Below, one piece after another: positions 18,964 through 28,801 of a DNA stretch of 64,000 nucleotides; positions within the stretch are counted from its first letter, which is position 1; every line of letters begins with the position of its first letter. The position numbers and the translations under genes were made by a program. This DNA is from JAWPMV01 sp039819665 (GTDB lineage: Bacteria; Bacteroidota; Bacteroidia; J057): the NCBI GenBank assembly GCA_039819665.1, contig JBCBRM010000048.1, positions 1 through 64,000 of the forward strand, read 5' to 3'. A model generated the notes under the pieces. That model had not been told where the DNA came from. It was given only the letters and a program-made list of their open reading frames with translations, and made no database searches.

Positions 18964-19254
18964 TTATTCCATATAGTCATTTAAATTGAATTTAGAGTTT
19001 CCCAGGCCCATGTTTAAATAATGGAAAATACCTTTAAACAGCTTTGCAGGCTTTCTACGTAATTTCTCACCATTTACTTCTTGACAAAGAAATGTGATTT
19101 TTTCCTCATTCGGATTTAAAAGAAATTTTCCTTTCCGTTTTTGGTCAAAATCAAAGAGGACAAAAGTTCCTGATTCTTTGAGAATCAGAAATTGAGGGTT
19201 ATCCGTATTCTCTTTAATCAATTTTCCCTTGGAATATGGATCAATATTATGCAC
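18964..19254 (-). CDS. C-terminal part of a probably frameshifted small exported protein
   Basis: From a GTG at 19254 this frame gives 96 aa (ESGTFVLFDFDQKRKGKFLLNPNEEKITFLC) resembling the beta-strand part of a small lipocalin-like or DUF domain; the family is not identified. It overlaps by 37 bp the frame at 19218-19436, which supplies a hydrophobic N-terminal segment and a helix but ends abruptly. The two read naturally as one protein of about 155 aa. A TAG just upstream (about 19260) in this frame means the break lies between 19262 and 19218. It could instead be a separate downstream gene with coupled translation. Confidence 0.5.
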   Translation of the reverse strand: MHNIDPYSKGKLIKENTDNPQFLILKESGTFVLFDFDQKRKGKFLLNPNEEKITFLCQEVNGEKLRRKPAKLFKGIFHYLNMGLGNSKFNLNDYME

Positions 19255-19436
19255 CAGTTTCTAAGAATTTTTTTTTGCTCTTCCAGGTCCTTTAACAATT
19301 TTTTTAAGGAGTTTGGATCACTAATGGATTTAACTTTACTGATCTGTGCTGAACCAATCAATACTGAAAGACTGATCATTAGTATGATAAAAGTGATCCA
19401 ATAATGGATGGAAAAAGTGGGGCTTTGAGAAGACAT
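19218..19436 (-). CDS. N-terminal part of the same frameshifted gene (membrane anchor)
   Basis: Seventy-two residues: a hydrophobic segment at about 11-30 (HYWITFIILMISLSVLIGSA) acting as signal peptide or anchor, then the helix SLKKLLKDLEEQKKIL, then a short non-native tail after the likely frame break. Directly upstream lies 180 bp without genes and then the cyclase gene, also on the minus strand. Confidence 0.45.
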   Translation of the reverse strand: MSSQSPTFSIHYWITFIILMISLSVLIGSAQISKVKSISDPNSLKKLLKDLEEQKKILRNWCIILIHIPREN

Positions 19437-19620
19437 AAAGGTCTAAGGTTGGTGGATGGTAGGGAGCAATTGTTTTAGTGGAAGATGTCTGAATGTACAG
19501 ACATCTTTGCTTTACCAACTACCTCTTTTAATAAGCCCTGTTCATACGATAGGAACAGTGAATATTTCTATTCCAAGATGTGAAAAGTATAGTCTTGCAA
19601 TAGATTCGAAAAATTAGTAT

Positions 19621-21969
19621 TTATCCTTTTGGTTGAATCAACTCTTCAAAAGAAGGGTAGTCTTTGAGATTTACAAAATCTTGGTCGAAAGAAATATTCC
19701 AATAACCAAGTGTTCTCCCCTGTTTTAGGGCTTTACGTAGCTGTTCAACTGCCAAATCCTTTTCTCCCAAGATTGCATAAATACGAGCTTTTAGGTTTGG
19801 CACAGAACCGCGAAGAAAATTCACATGTTTTTCGTCATATAATGAATCCAAACTATCCAACATCTTGATACAAGCTTTACTTTCTATAACTTTACCTTGT
19901 TGGGCGTATATACACCCCAGACGTGATGTATGCCATATCTTTTCCCAGTAATCATTTTCAGGGAAATCTTGATAGACTTGATCAAATGTTGTATCGAGCA
20001 AATCCTGCTGTTTCAAAAGTATTTCTTCTGCTTTTTCCCAGTTCTTCAAAACATAATATGCAGCAGATTTAGAGTTCCAATCATAAAACTGATTAGTGGT
20101 CTCCCAGGCCCCTAGATTTGAATCCGTAAATTGAGTCAGATAAGTCTTTAACCCTTTATAAAATGGATTATTTGACGAATCTGGGTAGAGATAATTATAA
20201 ACATATGCAGCTTTTAAATAACTTATTTTCTCATTCTCTTTGCCTTTAATGAATTCCAACGCCTCCTTGATCCGGTTTTGATGGATGAGTGCACGTAAAG
20301 TGAAGTGAATGGATTGCAAACCCGCTTTCTTCTTCTGGGTCTCTGAAAGGTTAAAGTAAAAATCAGTCGCTCTCTTGTATTGCCCAGTTCGGTTAAGTGC
20401 ATCCAGATAATGATGAAAACTCCACTCTAGGATTTGGTCTTTGTATAAATCAATGTTTCCAAATAGTCGGTCAAATTTTTTAATAGCCTTATGAGGCATA
20501 TTGTTTCCGTTTAAGGCAACATATGCAGTCTGATGAATGACCATGTAGTCATTGCTGTCCAGTTGGTAAATAGCTTCTTGACTTTCAAGGGTTCCCTTCA
20601 TATTATTTTCCCATGAAAACACGCTCACTCTGAACCAGTTTTTCTCATATTCTGTACAAAGGTTCCACCTTTCCTCTACATAGGTTTTGTTAGCATAGTA
20701 AATGGAATCCATATTCCTTAATGAGCTTGCCTGCATTAAGAATATCCTAGCAAGCAAAAAATCAGGATCAAGGTCAACAGCAAACTGAAAACATTCTGCC
20801 TGTGTAGGCCTGCACTTTAGATAGGCCTGATATGCTTCATATTTGGGAGGATTAATGTTGGGTAACTTCTGATCACGTTTCAATACCCAATAACCTAACA
20901 GCAATTGCCTTACTTCATCCATCAATTGTTCTTTGCCAGTCCTGTTTCTTACAATATTAGGAAAGGCCCGTATTTCTTCTCCGGTCTCAGTTGAACTTAA
21001 TCGCGTATTTAGTACAAGGGAATCTTCTTGTAAAAAATAAGAGCCGGTAATAAGGTATTTGGCACCTGTGATTTCTGCAAAAGAAGGAGATCCAGAAGGA
21101 TTATTAGGAAGAACTCCCATTTTGTCCTTATTTAAACGTACCATATCAGGCGAAACAACAGGGACTTTCAATTCCCTTAATCCCGAGCTAACCCATTCTG
21201 AACCAAAGTACCCCAGTGCATCAAGACTTTTATCACCTGTAAAGTTCTCAAATACACCTACTGCCACTTTTTCTTCCCGAATTTTATCAGTTAATAGCTT
21301 ATTTTGATCCTGGTTGAAAGAAGTCAATACCCAAAATAAAATTACCCCAATTATTGCGGCAGTAAACACAAAAAAGGCTAGAAGAGATATAGACTTTGTC
21401 CTGGCTTTATCAGGCCCCACCCGATCTCCTTTCCCTTGCATCTCTTCTGGCAAAGGCACTATCAATCCTTCATTTGCCAGAGCATAGACCTCCATGGGCT
21501 TCTCCACATTTTTAAACTGGAATTGACCCAAGGAGGTCATTTCAAATTCTGGATGGCTTTTTACATCGTGTATCACTCGCTCCGTGACCAAGATTGAACC
21601 CGGTACTGCCATTGACTCTACCCGAGAAGCCAAGTTTACTCCATCTCCATATATATTGCCTTTAGTGAAAACAATATCCCCTAAATGGATTCCTATACGA
21701 AGGGGGATTAGAGGCTCCAGTTGAAGCTCTTTTTGAATAGCATTTGCTGCATGAACAGCTTCTACCGCGGAGTCAAATACAACAAGACAACCATCACCGC
21801 GAAACTCAAGGATTTCTCCATGATAAATCTTCGTCTTGGCTTCCATGACTTCACTAAAACGATGGACACTGATAAGTCCTTCTGCTTCATTGCGCTGCAT
21901 CATGGCGGTATAGCCTACAATATCGGCAAACATGATAGCAGCCAATCGGCGTTTTTTATCCTGGTTCAT
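19621..21969 (-). CDS. Class III adenylate/guanylate cyclase with transmembrane segment and TPR-like C-terminal region
   Basis: The N-terminal 170 residues are a class III cyclase catalytic domain: MFADIVGYTAMM carries the first metal-binding aspartate, FRGDGCLVVF the second, with GDGVNLASRVES and VHDV-type helices following. One membrane segment (about 195-217, LLAFFVFTAAIIGVILFWVL) puts the cyclase in the cytoplasm. After it comes a FlgO/TolB-like region (VAVGVFENFTGDKSLDALGYFGSEW) and a long helical TPR-type part to residue 782. This architecture is widespread in Bacteroidota. It makes cAMP or a related nucleotide; the signal is probably sensed through the periplasmic part. Crp-family regulators at 2682 and 26585 are possible but unproven readers. 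Confidence 0.9.
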   Translation of the reverse strand: MNQDKKRRLAAIMFADIVGYTAMMQRNEAEGLISVHRFSEVMEAKTKIYHGEILEFRGDGCLVVFDSAVEAVHAANAIQKELQLEPLIPLRIGIHLGDIVFTKGNIYGDGVNLASRVESMAVPGSILVTERVIHDVKSHPEFEMTSLGQFQFKNVEKPMEVYALANEGLIVPLPEEMQGKGDRVGPDKARTKSISLLAFFVFTAAIIGVILFWVLTSFNQDQNKLLTDKIREEKVAVGVFENFTGDKSLDALGYFGSEWVSSGLRELKVPVVSPDMVRLNKDKMGVLPNNPSGSPSFAEITGAKYLITGSYFLQEDSLVLNTRLSSTETGEEIRAFPNIVRNRTGKEQLMDEVRQLLLGYWVLKRDQKLPNINPPKYEAYQAYLKCRPTQAECFQFAVDLDPDFLLARIFLMQASSLRNMDSIYYANKTYVEERWNLCTEYEKNWFRVSVFSWENNMKGTLESQEAIYQLDSNDYMVIHQTAYVALNGNNMPHKAIKKFDRLFGNIDLYKDQILEWSFHHYLDALNRTGQYKRATDFYFNLSETQKKKAGLQSIHFTLRALIHQNRIKEALEFIKGKENEKISYLKAAYVYNYLYPDSSNNPFYKGLKTYLTQFTDSNLGAWETTNQFYDWNSKSAAYYVLKNWEKAEEILLKQQDLLDTTFDQVYQDFPENDYWEKIWHTSRLGCIYAQQGKVIESKACIKMLDSLDSLYDEKHVNFLRGSVPNLKARIYAILGEKDLAVEQLRKALKQGRTLGYWNISFDQDFVNLKDYPSFEELIQPKG

Positions 21970-22569
21970 TGAGCAAGATTAATATGGTGTTACATCGAAA
22001 GATTTTGAACATAGTTCTACTACTTTATCAGTATCCCTTAAATCTGTCATCTGTATGTTGTTAACCTAATCCTTGTATGATTCTCGGTACCTTAGCAGAA
22101 CTAGTCCCTTCTTTATTCTCTCAGCATGTATTATAAAAATATTCCTTTTTAATAGCTCATACAAATCTGCAAACACCTTGAATGTCAAAGAATATTTACC
22201 GGCAATCGCTTGGGTAGCCTCATTTCAACCCATGAATAACAGAATCTATTAAAGAACATCTATGTACCCAAAGCAAAGAAGAGATTGTACAGTTATATGA
22301 TCTTTTCCTTCTCAATTCTTATGAAAGACAATTTAGTTGTGAACTCGAGGTATAGGACAGGCCTGTAGGGAAAGGCTTTATTTTTGAAGGTAAGCCGAAA
22401 GGGTGGGTGGATAGCCCAAAAAGTCTTACCCGATTATAAAATATTGACCGTAATGAGTATTGAGCATTACTACTATCTATGAAAGAAGTTTCCTACTGAT
22501 AAATAATAGTAAAACTATTATCAATAGATTTCGTACTATTATATCACAACATCCAAACATCAACTCAAC
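21970..22569. other. Intergenic, 600 bp, palindrome near the next gene
   Basis: No supported gene. The palindrome ATAATAG-TAAAA-CTATTAT (22503-22521) lies 50 bp before the next start codon, followed by the looser AATAG...CTATT at about 22523-22540. The core AATAGTAAAACTATT recurs in inverse orientation at 41569-41583, upstream of the LRR gene. Confidence 0.4.
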
Positions 22570-23064
22570 ATGAAAAATAAATCTCTTCTTTTAAACAGTC
22601 TATTTTTATTATCAGTATTTACTGTTTTGTCATATAACTTAGCAGCTTTTCCAATTCCAAGCTTTGATAAATATACCAGCGTAGATATCTATTCCTTTTT
22701 GAATGCTAAAAGTTTTTCATCGCCATCAGATACTTTAGAAAAAAAGCAGGTTTCAAGTGAGCAGTTGAGTGCTGATTTTATAAGTCTTACTCCTGGAAAA
22801 TCTTCGGAGCTCGGTATTGAGGGGGGAGTTAAGCTAGTAAAACTCTCATCAGGGATCCTAAGCAATCAATCCACCATTAAGGAAGGCTTTATAATCACAA
22901 AGATTAATGGTAAGGAAATACATTCTGCGGAGCAACTAGTAGCCGAACTCCGGCTCATTGATACTTTTGTTAATTTGGAAGGAGTATATGATGATATAAA
23001 TCAAATGTATGATGATTTGTCTGGAACTTTTCTATATGAAGTTAGCCTGAGAAGGCAAATCTGA
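22570..23064 (+). CDS. Exported PDZ-domain protein (HtrA second-PDZ-like)
   Basis: A signal peptide (LLLNSLFLLSVFTVLSYNLAAF) is followed by a disordered linker and one PDZ domain (about residues 75-164). The text GVKLVKLSSGILSNQSTIKEGFIITKINGKEI and NLEGVYDD follows the last PDZ domain of Bacteroidota Do/HtrA proteases, but there is no protease domain, so it is not a truncated enzyme in the simple sense. It probably binds C-terminal peptides in the periplasm. A palindromic site lies 50 bp upstream. Confidence 0.75.
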   Translation: MKNKSLLLNSLFLLSVFTVLSYNLAAFPIPSFDKYTSVDIYSFLNAKSFSSPSDTLEKKQVSSEQLSADFISLTPGKSSELGIEGGVKLVKLSSGILSNQSTIKEGFIITKINGKEIHSAEQLVAELRLIDTFVNLEGVYDDINQMYDDLSGTFLYEVSLRRQI

Positions 23065-23140
23065 TTCCTTATCTATCTCATCCTTTCAATAAGATAAATA
23101 CCAAAATAACTAAACTTACGTAACAGAGCGATATCAACAC

Positions 23141-23524
23141 ATGGAATTCTATTCTCGCAAATTAATTAAGCCTGAGGATCTAAATGCCAGGAATACGTTG
23201 TTTGGAGGGGCATTGCTTCGATGGATCGATGAAGAAGCCGGGATTTATGCGATGACAAAATTGAATTCGAAAAGTGTTGTAACAAAATACATCTCTGAAA
23301 TCGATTTTATAAGTTCAGCCAAACAGAGTGATGTAATTGAAATAGGATTGGGTTTCAAGTCAATTGGCAAAACATCTATTAGTTTTTCGTGCGAAGTAAG
23401 AAATGTATTTACTCGAAAATCGATTATTAAGATTGATACCATTGTTTTCGTCCATGTTGACGATGAGGGCAATCCCTTGCCGCATAATAAGAACATAGAA
23501 AATCTAGTCTTCAATGAGAGCTAG
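23141..23524 (+). CDS. Acyl-CoA thioesterase, hotdog fold (YciA/BFIT-like)
   Basis: A 127-residue single hotdog domain: NTLFGGALLRWIDEEAGIYA is the family signature with the catalytic acidic residue on the hot-dog helix, and VTKYISEIDFISSAKQSDVIEI the following strand. It hydrolyses acyl-CoA to free acid and CoA in the cytoplasm. It starts 77 bp after the PDZ gene on the same strand and could be co-transcribed, although no functional link is apparent. Confidence 0.88.
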   Translation: MEFYSRKLIKPEDLNARNTLFGGALLRWIDEEAGIYAMTKLNSKSVVTKYISEIDFISSAKQSDVIEIGLGFKSIGKTSISFSCEVRNVFTRKSIIKIDTIVFVHVDDEGNPLPHNKNIENLVFNES

Positions 23525-23822
23525 CCTAAGAAGTTTGACAAGGTGTTATTCTTGCCCTTATGGTTTACATGGTAATAGATTCTTTTCCTCTATTTCTGAT
23601 ATTATTTAGACTAGGTATGTTTTCTCTAGATAAAAATTTCACCTTCTAATGGGTAAATATCTAGGCAGCTTTACCCTGTTATCTTTCGGTAAAAAATATG
23701 ATTTGAAAGGGATATATGAAATTAGAGGTTTGAAAATTATTTCAATGAGATCATTGGGATGAAAGCAAGTTCATGTTATTAGGTATCTAGACAAATCTTA
23801 AACAAATTCATTTTATATATCG

Positions 23823-23859
23823 ATCAACCTAAAGCTTTTCGCTACGCGATAAGGTTGAT
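23823..23859. promoter_or_regulatory. Inverted repeat upstream of the TetR gene
   Basis: ATCAACCT (23823-23830) and AGGTTGAT (23852-23859) form an 8-bp perfect repeat 30 bp before the TetR start codon. TetR-family proteins usually repress their own promoters by binding such repeats, so this is a candidate operator; half-site spacing is wider than usual, so a leader hairpin is an alternative. Confidence 0.35.
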
Positions 23860-23888
23860 TATTTTCATCCACTAGCTTTTTACAATTT

Positions 23889-24566
23889 ATGGGAGTAGAG
23901 ATTAAGATTTCACTAAATAAGGGTCTTTTTCAAAAAGATCCCCAAGGTACTGAATTAGGGCAAAATATAATCAAGCACAGCATTCTTCTTATAGATGAAA
24001 TAGGATTTGAGGCTTTTAACTTTAACAAATTGGCCAGGCGTATGGGGTCTACTGAAGCCTCCGCTTATCGATATTTTTCCAATAAACACAAGCTTCTCTT
24101 GTACCTGGTTTCCTGGTATTGGGAATGGGTGAGCTATTTGATTGATATTCAAACGATGAATGTTAAAGATCCGGAAAAAAGGCTAACGATTATTATCGAA
24201 ACCTTTGTTAAAGCATCCAAAGAAAATCCATCTATCGAGTACGTAAACGAAAGCATCCTTCATCGAATAATTATTGCCGAAGGATCAAAAGCTTATCACG
24301 TAAAGGAAGTAGATAAGGAGAATACAGAAGGCTTTTTCCTCAATTATAAAAACTTAGTAGCAAAAGTGGCTGATACAGTTTTAGAACTAAATCCTGATTT
24401 TCCCTTTCCAAGATCCCTAGCCAGCAATTTATTCGAAATGGCCAATAATCACATCTATTTTGCCACACATTTGCCCCGATTGACGGATGTTACAGTACAA
24501 AATGACAATTTTGATGAAGTAGTTGAGATGCTGAACTATTTCGCTTTTAACTTGCTTAAAAAGTAG
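23889..24566 (+). CDS. TetR/AcrR-family transcriptional regulator
   Basis: The N-terminal helix-turn-helix is clear (NIIKHSILLIDEIGFEAFNFNKLARRMGSTEASAYRYFSNKHKLLLYLV, residues about 25-75), followed by an all-helical ligand domain of normal length. The target is probably local. A decayed copy of a close relative lies at 43035-43200: its remaining text ANSQTYFA and NFDEVVKILNYF matches NNHIYFA and NFDEVVEMLNYF in this protein. Confidence 0.88.
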   Translation: MGVEIKISLNKGLFQKDPQGTELGQNIIKHSILLIDEIGFEAFNFNKLARRMGSTEASAYRYFSNKHKLLLYLVSWYWEWVSYLIDIQTMNVKDPEKRLTIIIETFVKASKENPSIEYVNESILHRIIIAEGSKAYHVKEVDKENTEGFFLNYKNLVAKVADTVLELNPDFPFPRSLASNLFEMANNHIYFATHLPRLTDVTVQNDNFDEVVEMLNYFAFNLLKK

Positions 24567-24896
24567 GTGGGTATAGGTAGTTATTATTTTTCATTCGGAA
24601 GAATGATAGATGCTTTACCTACAAATGTAGTCAGAGTAATACAGAGAAATGAAAGATGGAGACTAAAAACAGCATAGAACAAAAGCTAAAACGGTAAAGT
24701 GTACTATCCGCTCATATTGTATTTAACAGGACCGTTGAAAAAATATCCTTCGTCAATATCTTACCAAAGCTATTTTAAGCGTAAAAAACAGCCTTCTTCT
24801 TAGCTAAAGAAGCAGGCTGAATTAGTTTGAGAATTTTTATAATGAATTTATTAAGCAATTAATTCACAATACCTCAAGCCATAAGTAAATTACATT
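24567..24896. other. Convergent intergenic region with terminator
   Basis: No gene. It holds the hairpin at 24789-24819 that ends the minus-strand epimerase transcript; the rest is unremarkable. Confidence 0.5.
24783..24819 (-). terminator. Terminator of the epimerase transcript
   Basis: CAGCCTTCTTCTT (24789-24801) pairs with AAGAAGCAGGCTG (about 24807-24819) with minor mismatch; on the minus strand it is followed by TTTTTT. It sits about 80 bp after the stop codon at 24897. Confidence 0.65.
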
Positions 24897-25847
24897 TTAT
24901 TTACGTAGAGGTTTTGGATTTGCCTTAGCCTGTATGAACCAATTGATAGTTTCCCTAATTCCTTCTTTATAGGGAGTGATTTTAAAGTTTGGAAATTGCT
25001 TTTTAAACTTATTGAAATTCATTTCATACTTAGCCTCAAACTGATATTGCATCTCCAGCGGCTCTCTTAAATTTGGAATAAAATAGGGAAGTATCTTTTT
25101 CAGGCTATTTGGCATGACACTAGTTTCAAAGTTGGTATTTAGTACATCGTTTATAAGCTCGAGAACTTCATTCATGGTAATTAGAGGACCAACAGGTAGA
25201 TGCCATACTTGCCCAAAGCAACATTCACAAAGTGCAAGTTCAACCATTGCCCTCGCATTATCGTCTACATTTGCGAATGTATGCTTTACATTTCCAACAG
25301 ATAATAGTTGAGGCCTCTTCCCATCTAATATCCGATCTAAAAATGATAAATAGAAAACGCTATTTTTGGCTCCTTTTCCATAAAAATCTGCTGAACGTGC
25401 AATAAGTCCATTCAACCCTCTATTGGAATACGCATCAACGAAAATATCGGATATTCTTTTACGAACTTTCCCTTTTTTTGATTTAGGTTGTTGTAGTGTT
25501 TTTTCGTCAAAAGGGATGGGTAAATTATGAGAATACATGTAGATATTATCTAAAAAGATAAGTTTCGCTTCATACCTTATACAAGCATCTATAACGTTAT
25601 TCATAATTATAGGCCATTCCTTTTCCCATACTTTATGATTGTAAGGCAAGCCAATACATAGATAAACAAAATCACTTCCTTTTATAGCTATTTCAGTTTC
25701 CTTTGCATAGCGTAAATCTGCTTTTACTTCTAATGGTATTTTAGCATTTGCACTTCTTGAAACCAATCGGTGCTTTAAGTTCCGACTTTGCAAATCTCTT
25801 AAAACTGCTTGCCCGATTGCTCCTTTATATCCTAATATTGTATGCAT
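24897..25847 (-). CDS. NAD-dependent epimerase/dehydratase family protein (extended SDR)
   Basis: A Rossmann start (MHTILGYKGAIGQAVLRDL, the glycine-rich loop in a slightly altered form GYKGAIG) and typical extended-SDR segments: FVYLCIGLPYN, FLDNIYMYSHN and RSADFYGKGAKNS. The usual YxxxK active site is not evident in normal form (YSNRGLNG stands in the region), so catalysis may differ or be lost. Length 316 aa is normal. It is the last gene of a run with the outer-membrane protein 17 bp upstream. Confidence 0.8.
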   Translation of the reverse strand: MHTILGYKGAIGQAVLRDLQSRNLKHRLVSRSANAKIPLEVKADLRYAKETEIAIKGSDFVYLCIGLPYNHKVWEKEWPIIMNNVIDACIRYEAKLIFLDNIYMYSHNLPIPFDEKTLQQPKSKKGKVRKRISDIFVDAYSNRGLNGLIARSADFYGKGAKNSVFYLSFLDRILDGKRPQLLSVGNVKHTFANVDDNARAMVELALCECCFGQVWHLPVGPLITMNEVLELINDVLNTNFETSVMPNSLKKILPYFIPNLREPLEMQYQFEAKYEMNFNKFKKQFPNFKITPYKEGIRETINWFIQAKANPKPLRK

Positions 25848-25864
25848 CTTACAACCTTTATTTA

Positions 25865-26506
25865 TTAGAAACTCAAACCAAAATTTATGCTGATATGACT
25901 GTTCTGGAACTGCTGATCCTCACCAAGTCCTGTAACATCCCCTCTACGTGAAGAATATTCGGCTTCCAAGTCAATATTTATGGCTGCTTTTTGAGATTTT
26001 CCAATAGGAAAGGCATATCCTAATCCCCCTAAAATAGTAGTACCAATTGCAAACTGATGTTCATATCGATTTTCATCGTTATACCTCATTTTTTCAGTCA
26101 TTTGACCAAAACCAAAATTTACCTTAGTATAAAAACCTTTGTTGAATTGGTTAGAGAAAGGGTGATATTTTAATCCGACGCCTACATGGTAGTAGTTAAA
26201 CAGGTACGTTTCATTATTACCACCATTATTTGGCGTCGCAAAGAAGCCCTTAACCCCACTACCAATTCCTAATCCATTCCATTTTTCAGGGGATACGTAA
26301 AAGAAAGTAGATAAAGTATTTCCTTGATTTCTTCCGAATCCCCTACCATCATTAATTGTTTCTTTTTCAGCAAGTGTTCCGTAGAAAAAAGTGTTTCCAT
26401 AACCGATAGCAACGTGTCCATAAATAGGTAGTTTTTCTGATTGTGCAAATACATTGCTAGTTGCAAATAGAATAATTACACATAGAAGTTTAGATACATT
26501 TTTCAT
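25865..26506 (-). CDS. Outer-membrane beta-barrel protein
   Basis: A Sec signal peptide (MKNVSKLLCVIILFATSNVFAQ) then alternating amphipathic strands (YGHVAIGYGNTFFYGTL, YYHVGVGLKYHPF, KVNFGFGQM, ATTILGGLGYAF) ending in the aromatic C-terminal residue typical of barrels (SISINFGLSF). About eight to ten strands. Function unknown. It is 78 bp after the Crp-family gene on the same strand and 17 bp before the epimerase gene, so a small operon is likely. Confidence 0.8.
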   Translation of the reverse strand: MKNVSKLLCVIILFATSNVFAQSEKLPIYGHVAIGYGNTFFYGTLAEKETINDGRGFGRNQGNTLSTFFYVSPEKWNGLGIGSGVKGFFATPNNGGNNETYLFNYYHVGVGLKYHPFSNQFNKGFYTKVNFGFGQMTEKMRYNDENRYEHQFAIGTTILGGLGYAFPIGKSQKAAINIDLEAEYSSRRGDVTGLGEDQQFQNSHISINFGLSF

Positions 26507-26584
26507 CTTGTGATACTTTAATAATGAATTATATCACAAATGTAGAGGGACTATTTGGTGTTGGAATTAACCTATGTTAACTAA

Positions 26585-27169
26585 TCAATTTTTGAGTAAC
26601 TCTCTTCTAATTCTACTTAATGATTGTGGTTTTATAGATAAATAACTGGCAATATATTTTTGAGGCACTCTTTGAATTACTTTCGGCCGATTTTTCGAAA
26701 GCTCAATGTAGCGTTCTGTGGCAGATTGGTGAGTAAGGGATTCTGTTCGCTTACGTAACCCAATGAAAGCATTTTCGGCCATCAATCGACCAAATCTTTC
26801 AAACTTTGGTAACTCAACATAAAGCCTATTTAGGTCAGATTTATACAAGATAGCTACTCGTGTTTTTTCAAGGGCTTCTATAGTTTGTTCAGATGGTATA
26901 TTGAGAAGAAAACTTTCATAATCACTATACCAGGCTCCTTCAAAGAAAAACTGCCCGGTTATTTCTTCACCATCTATGATGTTATAATATCTGAAGCAAC
27001 CCTCTAACATAAAAAATGCTTTATCGCATATTTTACCTGATCGGTGTAAGTTCTCTCCTTTTTTGAAGGTTTTAACCTTTAGTAGATTATAGAAATATTC
27101 AGACTCTTCATGTGTAAGTGAAATATATTTTGCCATACATACATCAAGGATTTTTTTATCAGGTATCAT
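26585..27169 (-). CDS. Crp/Fnr-family transcriptional regulator
   Basis: 194 aa with a cNMP-type barrel (KTFKKGENLHRSGKICDKAFFMLEGCFRYY) and a C-terminal winged helix (VPQKYIASYLSIKPQSLSRIRREL). Same length and layout as the protein at 2682-3266 but clearly diverged. It heads the minus-strand run with the outer-membrane protein and epimerase genes, which are the most likely targets. Confidence 0.88.
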   Translation of the reverse strand: MIPDKKILDVCMAKYISLTHEESEYFYNLLKVKTFKKGENLHRSGKICDKAFFMLEGCFRYYNIIDGEEITGQFFFEGAWYSDYESFLLNIPSEQTIEALEKTRVAILYKSDLNRLYVELPKFERFGRLMAENAFIGLRKRTESLTHQSATERYIELSKNRPKVIQRVPQKYIASYLSIKPQSLSRIRRELLKN

Positions 27170-27410
27170 ATTTTTTCAAATTAACTAATGGCAGGCTTTC
27201 GTAGAATCCCGTATTCGAGAAATTTGAAGTTTTGAGAACTACATTGCCCAGTTCTATTTATTTCTTAGGAATTAAATTCGTGTATATACCATAAGACTCA
27301 TAAATTAAGAGTTTTATGAAAAGCATACCGTAAAATCACAAAAAGCTAGTGTTTATCCAGTGCAAGACAGTAGAAATAAAGGTTAGGCTCGCCTTGTAAA
27401 GCGATTGACT

Positions 27411-27690
27411 TATGATGATTACATCGAGGATAATAAAAGTAGAACCCGGCTCAACAAGTAGACTTATGAAAGGAGGCAGCAAATCATTGAGCATCCCTTT
27501 GGAACGATCAAAAGACTGTGGGGATATGATTATAACTTGCTCAAAGGGATCAAAAAGTCTCAGGAGAATGGGTCCTGATCTTTTGGATCTACAACCTCAA
27601 GCGAGCGATGAGCATTTTGGGCCAAAAAGATCTCATCACTAGGCTAAGAAAAGCCTTTGGCTACTTTTTAGCTGATAGGAGGGCTGCAAG
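27411..27690 (+). pseudogene. Relic of an IS1182-type transposase (C-terminal part)
   Basis: Reading YDDYIEDNKSRTRLNK, stop, TYERRQQIIEHPFGTIKR, then KRLWGYDYNLLKGIKK and, after a frame change near 27556, VSGEWVLIFWIYNLKRAM SILGQKDLITRLRKAF. The EHPFGTIK motif is the glutamate-containing end of the IS1182/IS5-type DDE domain. One in-frame stop and one frameshift show it is dead. No inverted repeats recognised. Confidence 0.7.
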
Positions 27691-27835
27691 TGAGTCCTTT
27701 CAAGGGATCGAATATCTAAACAGGCAAATTCCCTTTTATTTAAATAGTACTTTTAACAAAGCGCAGATCCAGCCTATGAGTCTCTCAAAAATTCAAATTG
27801 CCTAAATTAGGGGTTTTTACACGGACTGCCGTTGT

Positions 27836-28694
27836 GTGCAACAAAGGAAAAAGAACAAATATGGCAAAGAATTACTCATCCATTGTAAGAAGATGGCAGA
27901 AGTAAAAACCTTTACAAAAAATACGACTCCTTTTCTTGTGAATTTTCACCAAGCCCTTTCTATTACAAAGGGAGAAGGGATATTTAACTTAGATAATGAA
28001 AGAATGAAATTTACAGCAGCAACAATTTTATTGCTCCTTTCAAATAAATGGAGACAATGAGAGATAATCGAAAAAGATATTGACGGTTATTTTTAATTTT
28101 TGAAGAAGATTTTATTTCAAAGCTTTTCAACGACCAGCTTTTTATATCGATTCTATTTTTTTTTACCATAATTCCACTCCTTCTTGAATTCATCTGAATC
28201 AGAATGAATTAGTCCCTTTTTTGGAACATCTCCAAGACATTAAAAAGAATTAAGAAATTTGACTTTCGATAGTCAGCATGTTCTTAGAGCCATATTATAT
28301 CTCCTACTGATTAATATTAACCGAACCAACTTTCGACAATTTAAGATACAAGAATTTTTTTTTTGGAATTAACCTGACTTTACGTTTTAGAAAATTATTA
28401 CTAAGAGAAATTAGCATTCATAGTGATGTTTCACTTTATGCACAAAGCCTGTAAGTCAGTAAATCCCAACTCAACAAGACCCTCAAAGAAAACTTGGGAA
28501 TGAACACCTCTAAGCTTATCAAGGAGCGATTGATAGCTGAAGCCCAAAAAGAGTTACTATATAGTCGATTAAGTATTTCTGAAATAGATTATCAATTGAA
28601 TTTTTCTGAAACATTAAACTTTAATCGGTTATTTAAAGAAATCTTAGGTACCCCGCCTAAATTGTATAGGCTAAAAAACTCAACGTCAAATTGA
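27836..28694 (+). pseudogene. Whole decayed AraC-family regulator
   Basis: Pieces in order cover a complete AraC protein of about 285 aa: a cupin-like sensor start (PFLVNFHQALSITKGEGIF, 27836-28060); FEEDFISKLFNDQLFISILFF around 28107; LQDIKKELRNLTFDSQHVLRAILYLLL around 28225-28310; LREISIHSDVSLYAQSL followed by TAA at 28452, then VSKSQLNKTLKENLGMNTSKL and ISEIDYQLNFSETLNFNRLF KEILGTPPKLYRL, the two helix-turn-helix motifs. Multiple frame changes and the TAA show it is non-functional. The 28494-28694 part remains open (66 codons) but is only the last helix-turn-helix. Confidence 0.75.
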
Positions 28695-28801
28695 TAAGCC
28701 TTCCTTCAAATTGATAATCTAAGTAATCCTAAGAATACTGAATTTTGTGTTATTAATTAATCGTGATGATTCCACTCATCTCTCACACAAAATTCAACAA
28801 A

